NCBI GenBank assembly: GCA_022571295.1
Contig: JACZYA010000014.1
Location: 1-35,288 of the forward strand
DNA length: 35,288 bases
DNA from: Acidobacteriota bacterium
Lineage (GTDB): Bacteria; Acidobacteriota; Terriglobia; Acidiferrales; 2-02-FULL-67-57
Direction of reading: 5' to 3'
Positions 1 through 15,556 of the stretch are shown here, piece after piece. The position numbers were made by a program, and so were the translations under genes. Positions within the stretch are counted from its first letter, which is position 1. Every line of letters begins with the position of its first letter. The notes under the pieces are model-generated. The model searched no databases and was not told where the DNA came from. It saw only the letters and a list, made by a program, of their open reading frames with translations.

Positions 1-681
1 AACATCCGCCCGGCGCGCGCGCCGGTCGAAAAGCGCCCCTACCCGATCGAGGAGGCGGTCGAGCTGCTGAAGAAAGCTCACTTCGTCAAGTTCGACGAAA
101 CCGTCGAGTTGGCCTTGAACCTGGGCGTTAACCCTAAGCACGCCGACCAGATGGTGCGCTCGACGGTGGTGCTGCCCTGCGGGCTGGGAAAGACCCTGCG
201 GGTGGCCGTGATTGCCGGCGGCGAGAAAGTGACAGAGGCCGAGAGCGCCGGGGCCGACTTTGTGGGCGGCGACGACCTGGTCAAGAAAATTCAAGCTGGC
301 TGGATGGAATTCGACGCCCTCATCGCCACCCCCGACATGATGAAGTTGGTGGGCCGGTTGGGCCGCGTGCTGGGGCCGCGCGGGCTGATGCCCAACCCCA
401 AGACCGGCACGGTGACCTTCGACGTCACCAAAGCCATCCAGGAAACCAAGGCCGGCAAGGTGGAATTCCGCGTCGAGAAAAGCGGCATCATTCACGCCCC
501 CCTCGGCAAGATTTCCTTTGAAGCGGCCAAGCTGGTCGAAAATGCTCGCGCCCTGATCGGGGCGGTGGTGCGCGCCAAGCCGCCGGCTGCCAAGGGACGC
601 TACATCAAGAAAATCACGCTCAGCTCGACCATGGGCCCGGGGATTCTGGTTGACCCGGCCAGCGTCGAGGCGGTGATCTGA
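1..681 (+). CDS. rplA: 50S ribosomal protein L1 (5' end outside window)
   Basis: This is ribosomal protein L1, which binds 23S rRNA at the L1 stalk and in many bacteria represses its own operon. The frame is open from base 1 to a TGA at 679-681 and gives 226 residues. L1 is usually about 230 long, so only around ten N-terminal residues are missing. Family signatures seen are NLGV followed by ADQMVR and the stretch [10 protein letters not shown], then the conserved [17 protein letters not shown] block around residues 115-131, and the C-terminal [17 protein letters not shown] at 109 lies inside the conserved sequence and is not the start. rplJ follows after 12 bases, so the two are almost certainly co-transcribed. 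The usual upstream partner rplK would lie to the left of the window. Confidence 0.97.
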   Translation, partial: NIRPARAPVEKRPYPIEEAVELLKKAHFVKFDETVELALNLGVNPKHADQMVRSTVVLPCGLGKTLRVAVIAGGEKVTEAESAGADFVGGDDLVKKIQAGWMEFDALIATPDMMKLVGRLGRVLGPRGLMPNPKTGTVTFDVTKAIQETKAGKVEFRVEKSGIIHAPLGKISFEAAKLVENARALIGAVVRAKPPAAKGRYIKKITLSSTMGPGILVDPASVEAVI

Positions 682-693
682 GGAGAAGCACGG

Positions 694-1227
694 GTGGCCA
701 AAAAGCGCAGCCAAAAGCAAGAACAAATCGACAGTCTGCACCAGGAGTTGCTGCACGTGTCCAGCCTGGTCCTTTCCACCTTCCAGGGGTTGACCGTGAA
801 GCAAGACACCGAGCTCCGCCGCAGCGTCGAAAAGGTGGGCGGGAAGTACCGCGTGATCAAGAACACCCTGGCGGAGCGCGCCGCCCAGGACACGCCGGCG
901 GCAGAGTTGCTGAAAGGGTTGCAGGGCGTCAACTCCATCGCTTACACCGCGGGCGACATGGCGGCGCTGGCGAAAAGCTTGGCCAAGTATGCCAAGGACA
1001 ACCCGGCCTTCAAGTTTCGCGCCGGCTTGGTGGAGGGCCGCGCACTCTCGCTGGAGGAATTGCAGACGCTGGCGGAGCTGCCCACGCGCGACGAGCTCTT
1101 CGGCAAGCTGCTCGGCCTGCTGCAAGCGCCCGCTCAACGCTTGGCCCGCCTGCTGAGCGAACCGGCCCGGCAAACCGCCGCGGTGCTGAAGCAGGGCGTG
1201 GACGAGAAAAAGTTTTCGGAAGCCTAA
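694..1227 (+). CDS. rplJ: 50S ribosomal protein L10
   Basis: This is L10, the base of the ribosomal stalk that carries the L7/L12 dimers. It is 177 residues long, normal for the family. The N-terminal half holds the rRNA-binding domain, including the KYRVIKNTLAERA motif around residues 51-63. The C-terminal helix (about residues 138-177) is the site where L12 dimers dock. The GTG start is supported by a GGAG at 682-685, eight bases upstream. The gap to rplA is 12 bases, so the long L10 leader that often precedes rplJ and carries the autoregulatory site is absent here. rplL follows after 36 bases. Confidence 0.97.
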   Translation: MAKKRSQKQEQIDSLHQELLHVSSLVLSTFQGLTVKQDTELRRSVEKVGGKYRVIKNTLAERAAQDTPAAELLKGLQGVNSIAYTAGDMAALAKSLAKYAKDNPAFKFRAGLVEGRALSLEELQTLAELPTRDELFGKLLGLLQAPAQRLARLLSEPARQTAAVLKQGVDEKKFSEA

Positions 1228-1263
1228 CAGAACTTATTTTTACTTTCGGGGAGGAACGCTCCA

Positions 1264-1656
1264 GTGTCTGAAACAAAAGCAAAAGCACCAAAGCTCGACA
1301 AATTGGTAGAGGAAATCAAGGCACTCTCGCTGCTCGAAGCCGCTGACTTGGTCAAGCGGTTGGAAGAGGAGTTGGGCGTGTCAGCGGCGGCCGCCGTACC
1401 CATGGTCGCCGCCGGCGCACCCAGTGCGCCGGCGGCGGAAGAGCAGACGGAATTCACCGTCTTGCTCAAGGAAGTGGGCGGCAAGAAGATCAACGTCATC
1501 AAGGCCGTCCGCGAAGTCACCAGCCTGGGCTTGAAAGAAGCCAAGGACTTGGTGGACAGCGCACCCAAGCCGGTCAAGGAAGGCATCAACAAAGACGAGG
1601 CCGAAGCCATCAAGAAGAAGTTCGAGGAGGCGGGTGCCAAAGTTGAAGTTACCTAA
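1264..1656 (+). CDS. rplL: 50S ribosomal protein L7/L12
   Basis: This is the flexible stalk protein that recruits translation factors such as EF-Tu and EF-G to the ribosome. The 130 residues show the expected three parts: an N-terminal dimerisation helix pair (about 8-40), an Ala/Pro-rich hinge (about 41-58) and the C-terminal factor-binding domain. The last contains the conserved [20 protein letters not shown] stretch around residues 77-96. The GTG start has a GAGG about nine bases upstream (1251-1254). It sits between rplJ and rpoB in the canonical order, with 61 bases before rpoB. I see no convincing attenuator in that gap. Confidence 0.97.
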   Translation: MSETKAKAPKLDKLVEEIKALSLLEAADLVKRLEEELGVSAAAAVPMVAAGAPSAPAAEEQTEFTVLLKEVGGKKINVIKAVREVTSLGLKEAKDLVDSAPKPVKEGINKDEAEAIKKKFEEAGAKVEVT

Positions 1657-1717
1657 CCTGCGCCGCACCAGGCTGGGAGCGGCTGCGGGTGAAGTGTCTT
1701 TGCGCTAAGGGGAGACT

Positions 1718-6175
<4,458 letters not shown>

Positions 6176-6229
6176 CGAAGTTTGGACGTGTAGCGATTTT
6201 GGTTCAGTGTTTGAGAAAGGAGGCTTACC

Positions 6230-10420
<4,191 letters not shown>

Positions 10421-10450
10421 TCAACCTACTACTCATCCACTATCCCGCAT

Positions 10451-10478
10451 AAGCGGCCCTCTCCGGGCCGCTTTTCTC
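10451..10478 (+). terminator. Rho-independent terminator of the rpl-rpoBC operon
   Basis: A perfect 9-bp stem (10451-10459 with 10465-10473) encloses a five-base loop, TCTCC, and the descending arm runs into TTTTCTCTT. It lies 30 bases after the rpoC stop. This is a textbook intrinsic terminator and the clearest one in the window. Confidence 0.92.
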
Positions 10479-10510
10479 TTGCTCTCAGGACACCGCTTCG
10501 TTTTTCCCAT

Positions 10511-10538
10511 TTGTTTCACTACGCCCCTGCACTAGAAT
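10511..10538 (+). promoter_or_regulatory. Candidate sigma-70 promoter for the PilZ gene
   Basis: TTGTTT (10511-10516), a 16-base spacer and TAGAAT (10533-10538, 5 of 6 consensus bases) lie between the rpoC terminator and the PilZ-protein gene. The -35 match is weak (3 of 6). Position after a terminator supports a new transcription start near 10545. Confidence 0.5.
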
Positions 10539-10577
10539 AGGCACCCCAGGAGAGGTTGGCGCTTCTCTCCGCAGACA

Positions 10578-12617
10578 ATGAACGGCGACCCCAAGATCAC
10601 CGCAGCCCGGGCGTTTGTCCGCGGCCTCAATGTCCTGCTGAAATCCATTCGACTCTACGGCTTCGAGCACGAGCGCGTGACCTCCCAATCTACCATCGCC
10701 TGGGACCACCTTCGCGCCACCCTGGCCTATACCGGCGAGGCTCCCTTTGTGCTAGGAGTCTCGGAATCCAAACTTCTGCTCGACGGCACTCCGCTCGGCG
10801 ATAGCCCGGTGGAGCAGGGCTTCGCGAAACTGCTTTCCTCCGCCGATCTCAGTAGCATCCAGTTTTCCGGCCGTGTCACGCAGGAAGAGTTCAGCCGCTT
10901 CGTGCGCACCTTCGCCGCCGCCGGCCCCAAGCCCAAGAACCTCGCTGAGCAACTGAAAACTGCGCTGGGGCGGGGCAGCCAGGCCGGCATCCGCGTCAAC
11001 GAAGTTCGCTTCGTCACCGAAGACGAAGCCATGGCCGATGCCCGAGTTTCCGCCCAGGTGGCGGTGAGCGCCCTGGGATTCGATGCCGGGCAGATGCAGT
11101 CGCTCCTGGACGACCCGCAGAAGCTGCTCCAATTCATTGCTGCGACCGCCGGGGCGCAGGCGGGAGCGCCCGCCGCCCCGCAAGCCGGGGCGGGAGCCTC
11201 CGAGGGCGGCGCCAACCAGCCGGGAATCGCGCCTCCCGCGGAAGGGGGTACGCCCACTGGAGTCGGCGCGCCTGCCCCCTCTGCCGGCGGCCCTGTGCTG
11301 CCGGGACTTGCAACTCCGGCGGGAGGAGCTACGGCAACGGGTGCCGGCGTCGTTCCACTGCAGGAAGAAGAGCTGACAAGCCTGCTGCGGCTGCTGGCTC
11401 AACTTGGCCAAGCCGGCGGCCAATCGGCCCCGCCCGGAATGGCGGGCCAAGTCCAGCAGCAATTTGCCAACCTGCCGACGGCCGCCAACGCGACACTCCA
11501 GCAGGCATTGGCTGCGTTGTCCTCCGCCGCCCCGGTCGCTCGCCCCGACGCCCCCATGCTCCTCCGGCTGGCGGAGAACCTCGCCATCCGCCATGCCCTG
11601 GACCGCTACCAGCAGGGCGATGTGGAAGTCAACGCCGTCCGCGAATTGCTCAACCGCATGAGCGGCGAGATCATCACCCTGCGGAAACTCATGCGTCGCC
11701 AGGAGGCCGAAACAGAAGGCGTTGAGCTGGAAGCCGAAACCGACAGCGAAGACTTGGAGAATCAATTCTGGGCCGCCATGCCCGAAGAGAGCATGCGCAG
11801 CGTTCTGCTCTCAACCCGTGCCTGGTGCGTCCCTCCCCGGCAGGTCCGCAAGCTCGTCGAAGCCCTGCTCGATCGGGGCGACAGCGACCTCTCCACTGCC
11901 GTGCTGGTCAACTACGCCGCCTGCATTGAGAACCCCAATCCGGATGCGCGCCAGAGGGCCGCCCAGGGCCTGAGCTTCCTCTCCAACCTGTATGTGCATG
12001 GCTACTCCGAGGTCCTCAGCGCTGCGCTCCACCACCTGCGCGAGCAACTGTCCCGGGAAACCGCCCCCGAGCTGCAACAACTTCTCAGCCAGACCTTTAT
12101 CCATTTCAACCGGGAGGTAAACGCTGTCACCTCTCCGGCCTTCGGCAGCTTTACCCTCACTTGTTACCAGTGCGGCGACCAGCGGCTGGACGTCCCGGCA
12201 CGGGAAGAGCTGGTGGAACTCTTGCGCGCCCAAGGCGTGCACCTCTTCTGTTCGCAGTGTGAAATCCTCACGCCCTGGCTCTCAGAAAAACCCGAGCAGC
12301 CGCTGGAAACTCAGCCCGCAGAACAGGAACAACCCGCCGACCAGCCGCAGCGCCGGGCGCGCCGTGCCCGCATGAAGCTCTCCATCCGCGTGCGCTCCGA
12401 AGCGCCCGAGCTGCCTTTCACCGAGATCAACGCCACGCTGGACGTCTCCCGCCTGGGCGCCTTGTTCCTGTGCAGTCATCCCCTGCGAAAGGGCATGGAA
12501 GTCTTTGTGCAGGTTCCCTACAACGAAGGGGATGCTTTGCCGGAGACTCGTGCCCAGGTGGTCCGTGTGCGCCCGCTAGAGGAGTACTACGAAGTGGCCG
12601 TGCAGTTCATTCCTTAG
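10578..12617 (+). CDS. PilZ-domain protein with internal zinc-ribbon-like motif
   Basis: This 679-residue protein is probably cytoplasmic, since it has no signal peptide or membrane segment. The N-terminal 190 residues are mostly helical and not recognised. Residues about 192-257 form a Gly/Ala/Pro-rich linker. A Glu-rich helical part follows. Two CxxC pairs, C529/C532 and C558/C561, look like a zinc ribbon. The C terminus (about 592-679) resembles a PilZ domain, the usual receptor for cyclic di-GMP: an Arg cluster at 592-598 stands for the RxxxR motif and D622-V-S624-R-L-G627 for [D/N]xSxxG. A c-di-GMP-linked effector role is therefore likely, but its target is unknown. No Shine-Dalgarno site is well spaced: AGGAGAGG ends about 21 bases before the ATG, and part of it pairs in a hairpin. 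Confidence 0.85.
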   Translation: MNGDPKITAARAFVRGLNVLLKSIRLYGFEHERVTSQSTIAWDHLRATLAYTGEAPFVLGVSESKLLLDGTPLGDSPVEQGFAKLLSSADLSSIQFSGRVTQEEFSRFVRTFAAAGPKPKNLAEQLKTALGRGSQAGIRVNEVRFVTEDEAMADARVSAQVAVSALGFDAGQMQSLLDDPQKLLQFIAATAGAQAGAPAAPQAGAGASEGGANQPGIAPPAEGGTPTGVGAPAPSAGGPVLPGLATPAGGATATGAGVVPLQEEELTSLLRLLAQLGQAGGQSAPPGMAGQVQQQFANLPTAANATLQQALAALSSAAPVARPDAPMLLRLAENLAIRHALDRYQQGDVEVNAVRELLNRMSGEIITLRKLMRRQEAETEGVELEAETDSEDLENQFWAAMPEESMRSVLLSTRAWCVPPRQVRKLVEALLDRGDSDLSTAVLVNYAACIENPNPDARQRAAQGLSFLSNLYVHGYSEVLSAALHHLREQLSRETAPELQQLLSQTFIHFNREVNAVTSPAFGSFTLTCYQCGDQRLDVPAREELVELLRAQGVHLFCSQCEILTPWLSEKPEQPLETQPAEQEQPADQPQRRARRARMKLSIRVRSEAPELPFTEINATLDVSRLGALFLCSHPLRKGMEVFVQVPYNEGDALPETRAQVVRVRPLEEYYEVAVQFIP

Positions 12618-12641
12618 ACGGGTATCAGGGGATTCCCGCGG

Positions 12642-14036
12642 TTAGTTGCGCTTCCGGTGGGACTGGGACCGCGACCGTGACGCAGTTGCCCGCGGCGCGC
12701 TCCGCACTGTTCGCGACTGCATGCGCGGCGCACGTGAGCGAACCGACCGCGAACGTGTCGCCGATGGCCGCTGCTGCCTTGCTCCCCGCTGCAGCGACCG
12801 ACTCGAACGCGCCTGAGCCGCGCGATGCGATGCCTGCGGCGCACGCCCGCGCGCCGCTTCTCTCCCGCCAGCACCCCGCCGTGCGGGGGCAGCCCTCCGC
12901 CAGCGCCGCGAAGCGCCTCGCCGCTCCACGCCGGAGTCGCGTTCGCTGGTGATCGCAGGTTCTGCCGATCGCGAAACGCCGAACCGCTCCCCCTGCTCGC
13001 GCAGCAACCGTTCCGACGGTTCCGGGGCAAACCGTCTAGATAGATCCGTGGGCAGCCCGGGACGCCCGCGGAACGGCGGCGCTCCCTCCCGGTGGCGGTC
13101 GGAAGCGCGGTGCTTAGGCTCCCCTTCCTCTTCGTCTCCATGCCGGGGGCCGCTCGGGCCGGAACGGTTCGGTCGCCGTGGAGACCGGGAAGGAACTCTG
13201 TATCCCCCGCCGTGCCGATGCGACCTGCCGGAATGACGGAAGAATACCGGCCAGTACCCGTAGTAGTGCGCCGACCAGCCGTAGAACGGCTGGAAGTAGC
13301 TGCAGTAAAAGAAGGGATCGGCGTAGTGGGTCCAGTGAGAATGGGAATAGTAGTACCGCCGGGCTCCGGGGTACGTTTGACGTGAGTACAGGCGATCGGC
13401 CCGAACGTCGTCCCGGTAGTCATTCCACTCGTCCCATTGGTCCCACTCCTGGTCGCGCACCAAGCGGTACTCGCCCTGCGCAGAGTCCAGCTCAAACATC
13501 TGTTTCTTTGAAACCTGCACCACGTTGGCGCCCTCGACAACCGTGACCTTGCCTTTGAACACGCGCACCCGGCCGCCGTCGGCTCCCACATCCACCCGGA
13601 ACCTGGCCTTCTTCGGCACAGTCAGTTTGAAATAGGGGGTCACAACCTCGAAGCTGTCACCGCGGCGCAAGCGGACGTTGAAGGTGCCTGTGCCCCGCTC
13701 AAGGAAAAGCTGCGTGACCCGCTCCCCATTGTCCAGCAGGAGCAGCTCCTCCAAGTGCAGGCGAGAGTGTGGAGCCAGCCGAGCCAGGGCTTCGTCTTCA
13801 AATTCCACCACCGCCACACCGTCCGGTGTCTCGACCGCAGCGCCGCGCTCCAAGGGCAGGTGGAGAAGACCGCGCGTTGGCTGCACCCGTCCCGGCAGGG
13901 TAACTTGCACGTCTCCCTCGACAAAACTCAACCGGACGATGCGCACGTAGCTGTCGGCAGCCAGCCCCAGCGGAAGACTCAACAGAAGTGTTGCGAGGAG
14001 AGGAAACCCTGCTTTCGACGCTACCCACTTTCTCAT
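12642..14036 (-). CDS. FecR-domain exported protein with Arg/Ser-rich tail
   Basis: The 464-residue product begins with a signal peptide (about residues 1-27, ending LGLAA). A FecR-like beta-rich domain follows (about 30-180): it includes RGAAVETPDGVAVVEF, LRRGDSFEVVTPYFKLTVP and GGRVRVFKGKVTVVEG. FecR domains sense or bind ligands in the periplasm; here no sigma factor or TonB receptor is adjacent, so an iron-signalling role is not supported. Residues about 205-275 are rich in Tyr, His and Trp. The last 190 residues are dominated by Arg, Ser, Ala and Pro with hardly any hydrophobic residues, so they are probably disordered and strongly basic. The ATG follows AAGGGGGAAAA. It converges on the PilZ gene with only 24 bases between the stops. 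Confidence 0.78.
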   Translation of the reverse strand: MRKWVASKAGFPLLATLLLSLPLGLAADSYVRIVRLSFVEGDVQVTLPGRVQPTRGLLHLPLERGAAVETPDGVAVVEFEDEALARLAPHSRLHLEELLLLDNGERVTQLFLERGTGTFNVRLRRGDSFEVVTPYFKLTVPKKARFRVDVGADGGRVRVFKGKVTVVEGANVVQVSKKQMFELDSAQGEYRLVRDQEWDQWDEWNDYRDDVRADRLYSRQTYPGARRYYYSHSHWTHYADPFFYCSYFQPFYGWSAHYYGYWPVFFRHSGRSHRHGGGYRVPSRSPRRPNRSGPSGPRHGDEEEGEPKHRASDRHREGAPPFRGRPGLPTDLSRRFAPEPSERLLREQGERFGVSRSAEPAITSERDSGVERRGASRRWRRAAPARRGAGGREAARGRAPQASHRAAQARSSRSLQRGARQQRPSATRSRSVRSRAPRMQSRTVRSAPRATASRSRSQSHRKRN

Positions 14037-14157
14037 CGGCTTTTCCCCCTTACCGACAGAAGCGAGACTAAGCCCTGCTCTCTCCTACTTTATGATGCGC
14101 TGCTTCGAGATTTCGTTATCCATGCTGTAGTCCCGCCTCCGCCCATCCCGTGGCGGG

Positions 14158-14547
14158 CTACTTCTTGAAAAGATTTTCAAAGGCGCGCCGGGCATCCTCC
14201 GGCCGCGCGCGGCCCGGCGAAGTCTCTCGTTCCACCGTCGTGCGAATGGCGAAGTGGGAGCAGTCGTTGCGGGCATCTTTCTGCCCAATTCTCTTCTGGA
14301 TGGGCTGCGTACACTCAAACCGACTGGCGGTATCGAAGTGGACGCACTGTCTGCACGAGTGCAGCTCGAACCCGCACTTGGAGCACCGCCCCAGCGGCTC
14401 GGTCAGCGCCAGCAACACCACGCCGCACTGAGCGCAGCGCGACACGGTTCGCATACCCGGCATGCGCGGCTGGCGCGGCCCGATGCTCTCTCCCCGTTTG
14501 GGAGGCGCCTCCCGCTTTTCGCGCTTCTCGCGCCCGTAGGCGTCCAT
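14158..14547 (-). CDS. Small cysteine-rich (zinc-ribbon-like) protein
   Basis: This protein of 129 residues is of unknown function. It has eight cysteines: pairs C38/C41, C55/C58 and C65/C68, then C79 and C96. The spacing suggests two zinc-binding knuckles followed by a third Cys-rich site (residues 65-98, with H70 and H98 as further possible ligands). The N terminus is basic (REKREKREAPPKRGE) and the C terminus is charged and helical. I chose the ATG at 14547 because AAGGG lies four bases upstream and because the frame further upstream is low-quality and antisense to the neighbour. A nucleic-acid-binding or metal-handling role fits the composition but cannot be shown. It may share a transcript with the FecR-domain gene 121 bases downstream. 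Confidence 0.72.
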   Translation of the reverse strand: MDAYGREKREKREAPPKRGESIGPRQPRMPGMRTVSRCAQCGVVLLALTEPLGRCSKCGFELHSCRQCVHFDTASRFECTQPIQKRIGQKDARNDCSHFAIRTTVERETSPGRARPEDARRAFENLFKK

Positions 14548-14730
14548 GTAACCCTTCTGCCTGTACTTCCTCTCCACCGCTTTCCTCCCGCTCCGGTAAT
14601 AAACCTGTACTGGCAGGAGTGTACTCCCAAACGCCTCTTCCAGGCAGGGTGAAGCCACAGTGCCCCTAAGGCCGGACGGCAATCTGCCGATGAGCATGAA
14701 TGGAGGAGTAGATTGTAAGGAGTTGCCGAG

Positions 14731-15387
14731 TTGGTGAACAGAATTCAAGGCCCTCCCTCGCTTCTCGCCCGCGCCGCGGCTCTTGCACCTCGCCCCGGCT
14801 CCGGCAGCAGCAAGCGCCCCTCGCTTGAGGCCGTACGTGCCGGCAACAAAAAGGTGGCCGGGACCCAACCGTCTGCCGCCGAGGCCCGCCAAATCGCACA
14901 GCTCCAACAGATCGATCAACAGGTACGCCAGCACGAGCGGGCCCACATAGCGGCTGGAGGAAACCTGGTGCTCGGCGCACCCACGTTCCAATATGTGACC
15001 GGTCCCAATGGGAGGCGCTATGCCGTGGGCGGGGAAGTCAGGATCGACACCTCCCCGGTGGAGGGCGACCCGGAAGCCACGCTGCTCAAGGCGCAACAAA
15101 TCCGACGCGCGGCGCTGGCGCCGGCGACCCCATCAGCGCAAGACCGAAGCGTGGCGGCGAAGGCATCCAGTCTGGAATCCCAAGCTCGCCAGGAGTTGTT
15201 GCGGGAAAAACTAACCGGCGCTTCGGAAACAACTGACCCCGCCTCGGCAGACAGTTCGCTCAGCGCTTCTCCTTCTGAGTCTGAGCCCTCTTCCCCCGAA
15301 GCTGACAGGACGCAAGCCGTAGGCAACCGCATCAACGTCGCCAACTACTACAAGCAACTGCTGGCTGATTTGACGGCAGGGATTTAG
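14731..15387 (+). CDS. SprA-related family protein (putative HExxH metalloprotease-like)
   Basis: The protein of 218 residues has a conserved core at about 55-125: QVRQHERAHIAAGG, then a GPNGRRYAVGGEV segment, then the run IDTSPVEGDPEATLLKAQQI and an RRAALAP stretch. This combination marks the SprA-related family. H68-E69-R70-A71-H72 fits the HExxH zinc-protease signature, although enzymatic activity has not, to my knowledge, been shown for the family. The N terminus (1-50) and the Ser/Glu/Pro-rich C terminus (about 150-205) look disordered, and no signal peptide is visible. The start is TTG at 14731 or the adjacent GTG at 14734; AAGGAG at 14717-14722 suits either. It is divergent from the cysteine-rich gene and convergent with gatA. 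Confidence 0.8.
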   Translation: MVNRIQGPPSLLARAAALAPRPGSGSSKRPSLEAVRAGNKKVAGTQPSAAEARQIAQLQQIDQQVRQHERAHIAAGGNLVLGAPTFQYVTGPNGRRYAVGGEVRIDTSPVEGDPEATLLKAQQIRRAALAPATPSAQDRSVAAKASSLESQARQELLREKLTGASETTDPASADSSLSASPSESEPSSPEADRTQAVGNRINVANYYKQLLADLTAGI

Positions 15388-15407
15388 CTGACCTACTTCA
15401 AGGCCGG

Positions 15408-15556
15408 TTGCTCGAATGTCGGACTACAAAGTGAAGCCGTCCGCTTGTTCGAAGGCGTGGCCTGCCCGCCGAAGAACAAGTAACCCACCTGTGTTTAGGT
15501 CTATTGCTCGAATACGAGGCTAGAGGTCAAATCCGCCCGACTGCTCGAAGGCGTGG
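15408..15556 (-). repeat. Diverged direct repeat of the gatA 3' end, 96-bp period
   Basis: Bases 15408-15460 and 15504-15556 align without gaps, 37 of 53 identical (70%), at a 96-base (32-codon) period. The right copy covers the last gatA codons and stop. The left copy, read on the minus strand, encodes HAFEQADGFTL followed by a stop at 15424-15426, next to the true [11 protein letters not shown] and stop. It stays in the same frame as gatA. Confidence 0.75.
15424..15471 (-). pseudogene. Remnant of a second gatA C-terminal end
   Basis: The minus strand reads RRAGHAFEQADGFTL and a TAG in the frame of gatA, beyond its own stop at 15520-15522. It resembles the normal GatA ending (LRLAHAFEQ). 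No start or upstream gatA sequence accompanies it, so it is a fragment: either a short tandem duplication or an older gatA end left behind after a premature stop arose. Confidence 0.55.

Noticed and set aside
14131-14158. GC-rich inverted repeat CCCGCC...GGCGGG after the cysteine-rich gene, as terminator or another palindrome copy
   Set aside because: The loop is about 14 bases, inner pairing is imperfect, and no T tract follows; similarity to the pyr palindrome is only in composition.
14598-14622. GGAGT-GT-ACTCC inverted repeat in the gap between the cysteine-rich and SprA-related genes
   Set aside because: Only five pairs with a two-base centre; too short to call an operator without conservation data.
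14548-15099. Upstream extension of the cysteine-rich protein to 313 residues
   Set aside because: The extra 184 residues overlap the SprA-related gene on the other strand, lack family features, and a ribosome-binding site supports ATG 14547.
15388-15519. tRNA-like sequence (TTGCTCGAAT resembling a T-arm)
   Set aside because: No acceptor stem, anticodon arm or CCA fits; the sequence is explained by the gatA 3' end repeat.
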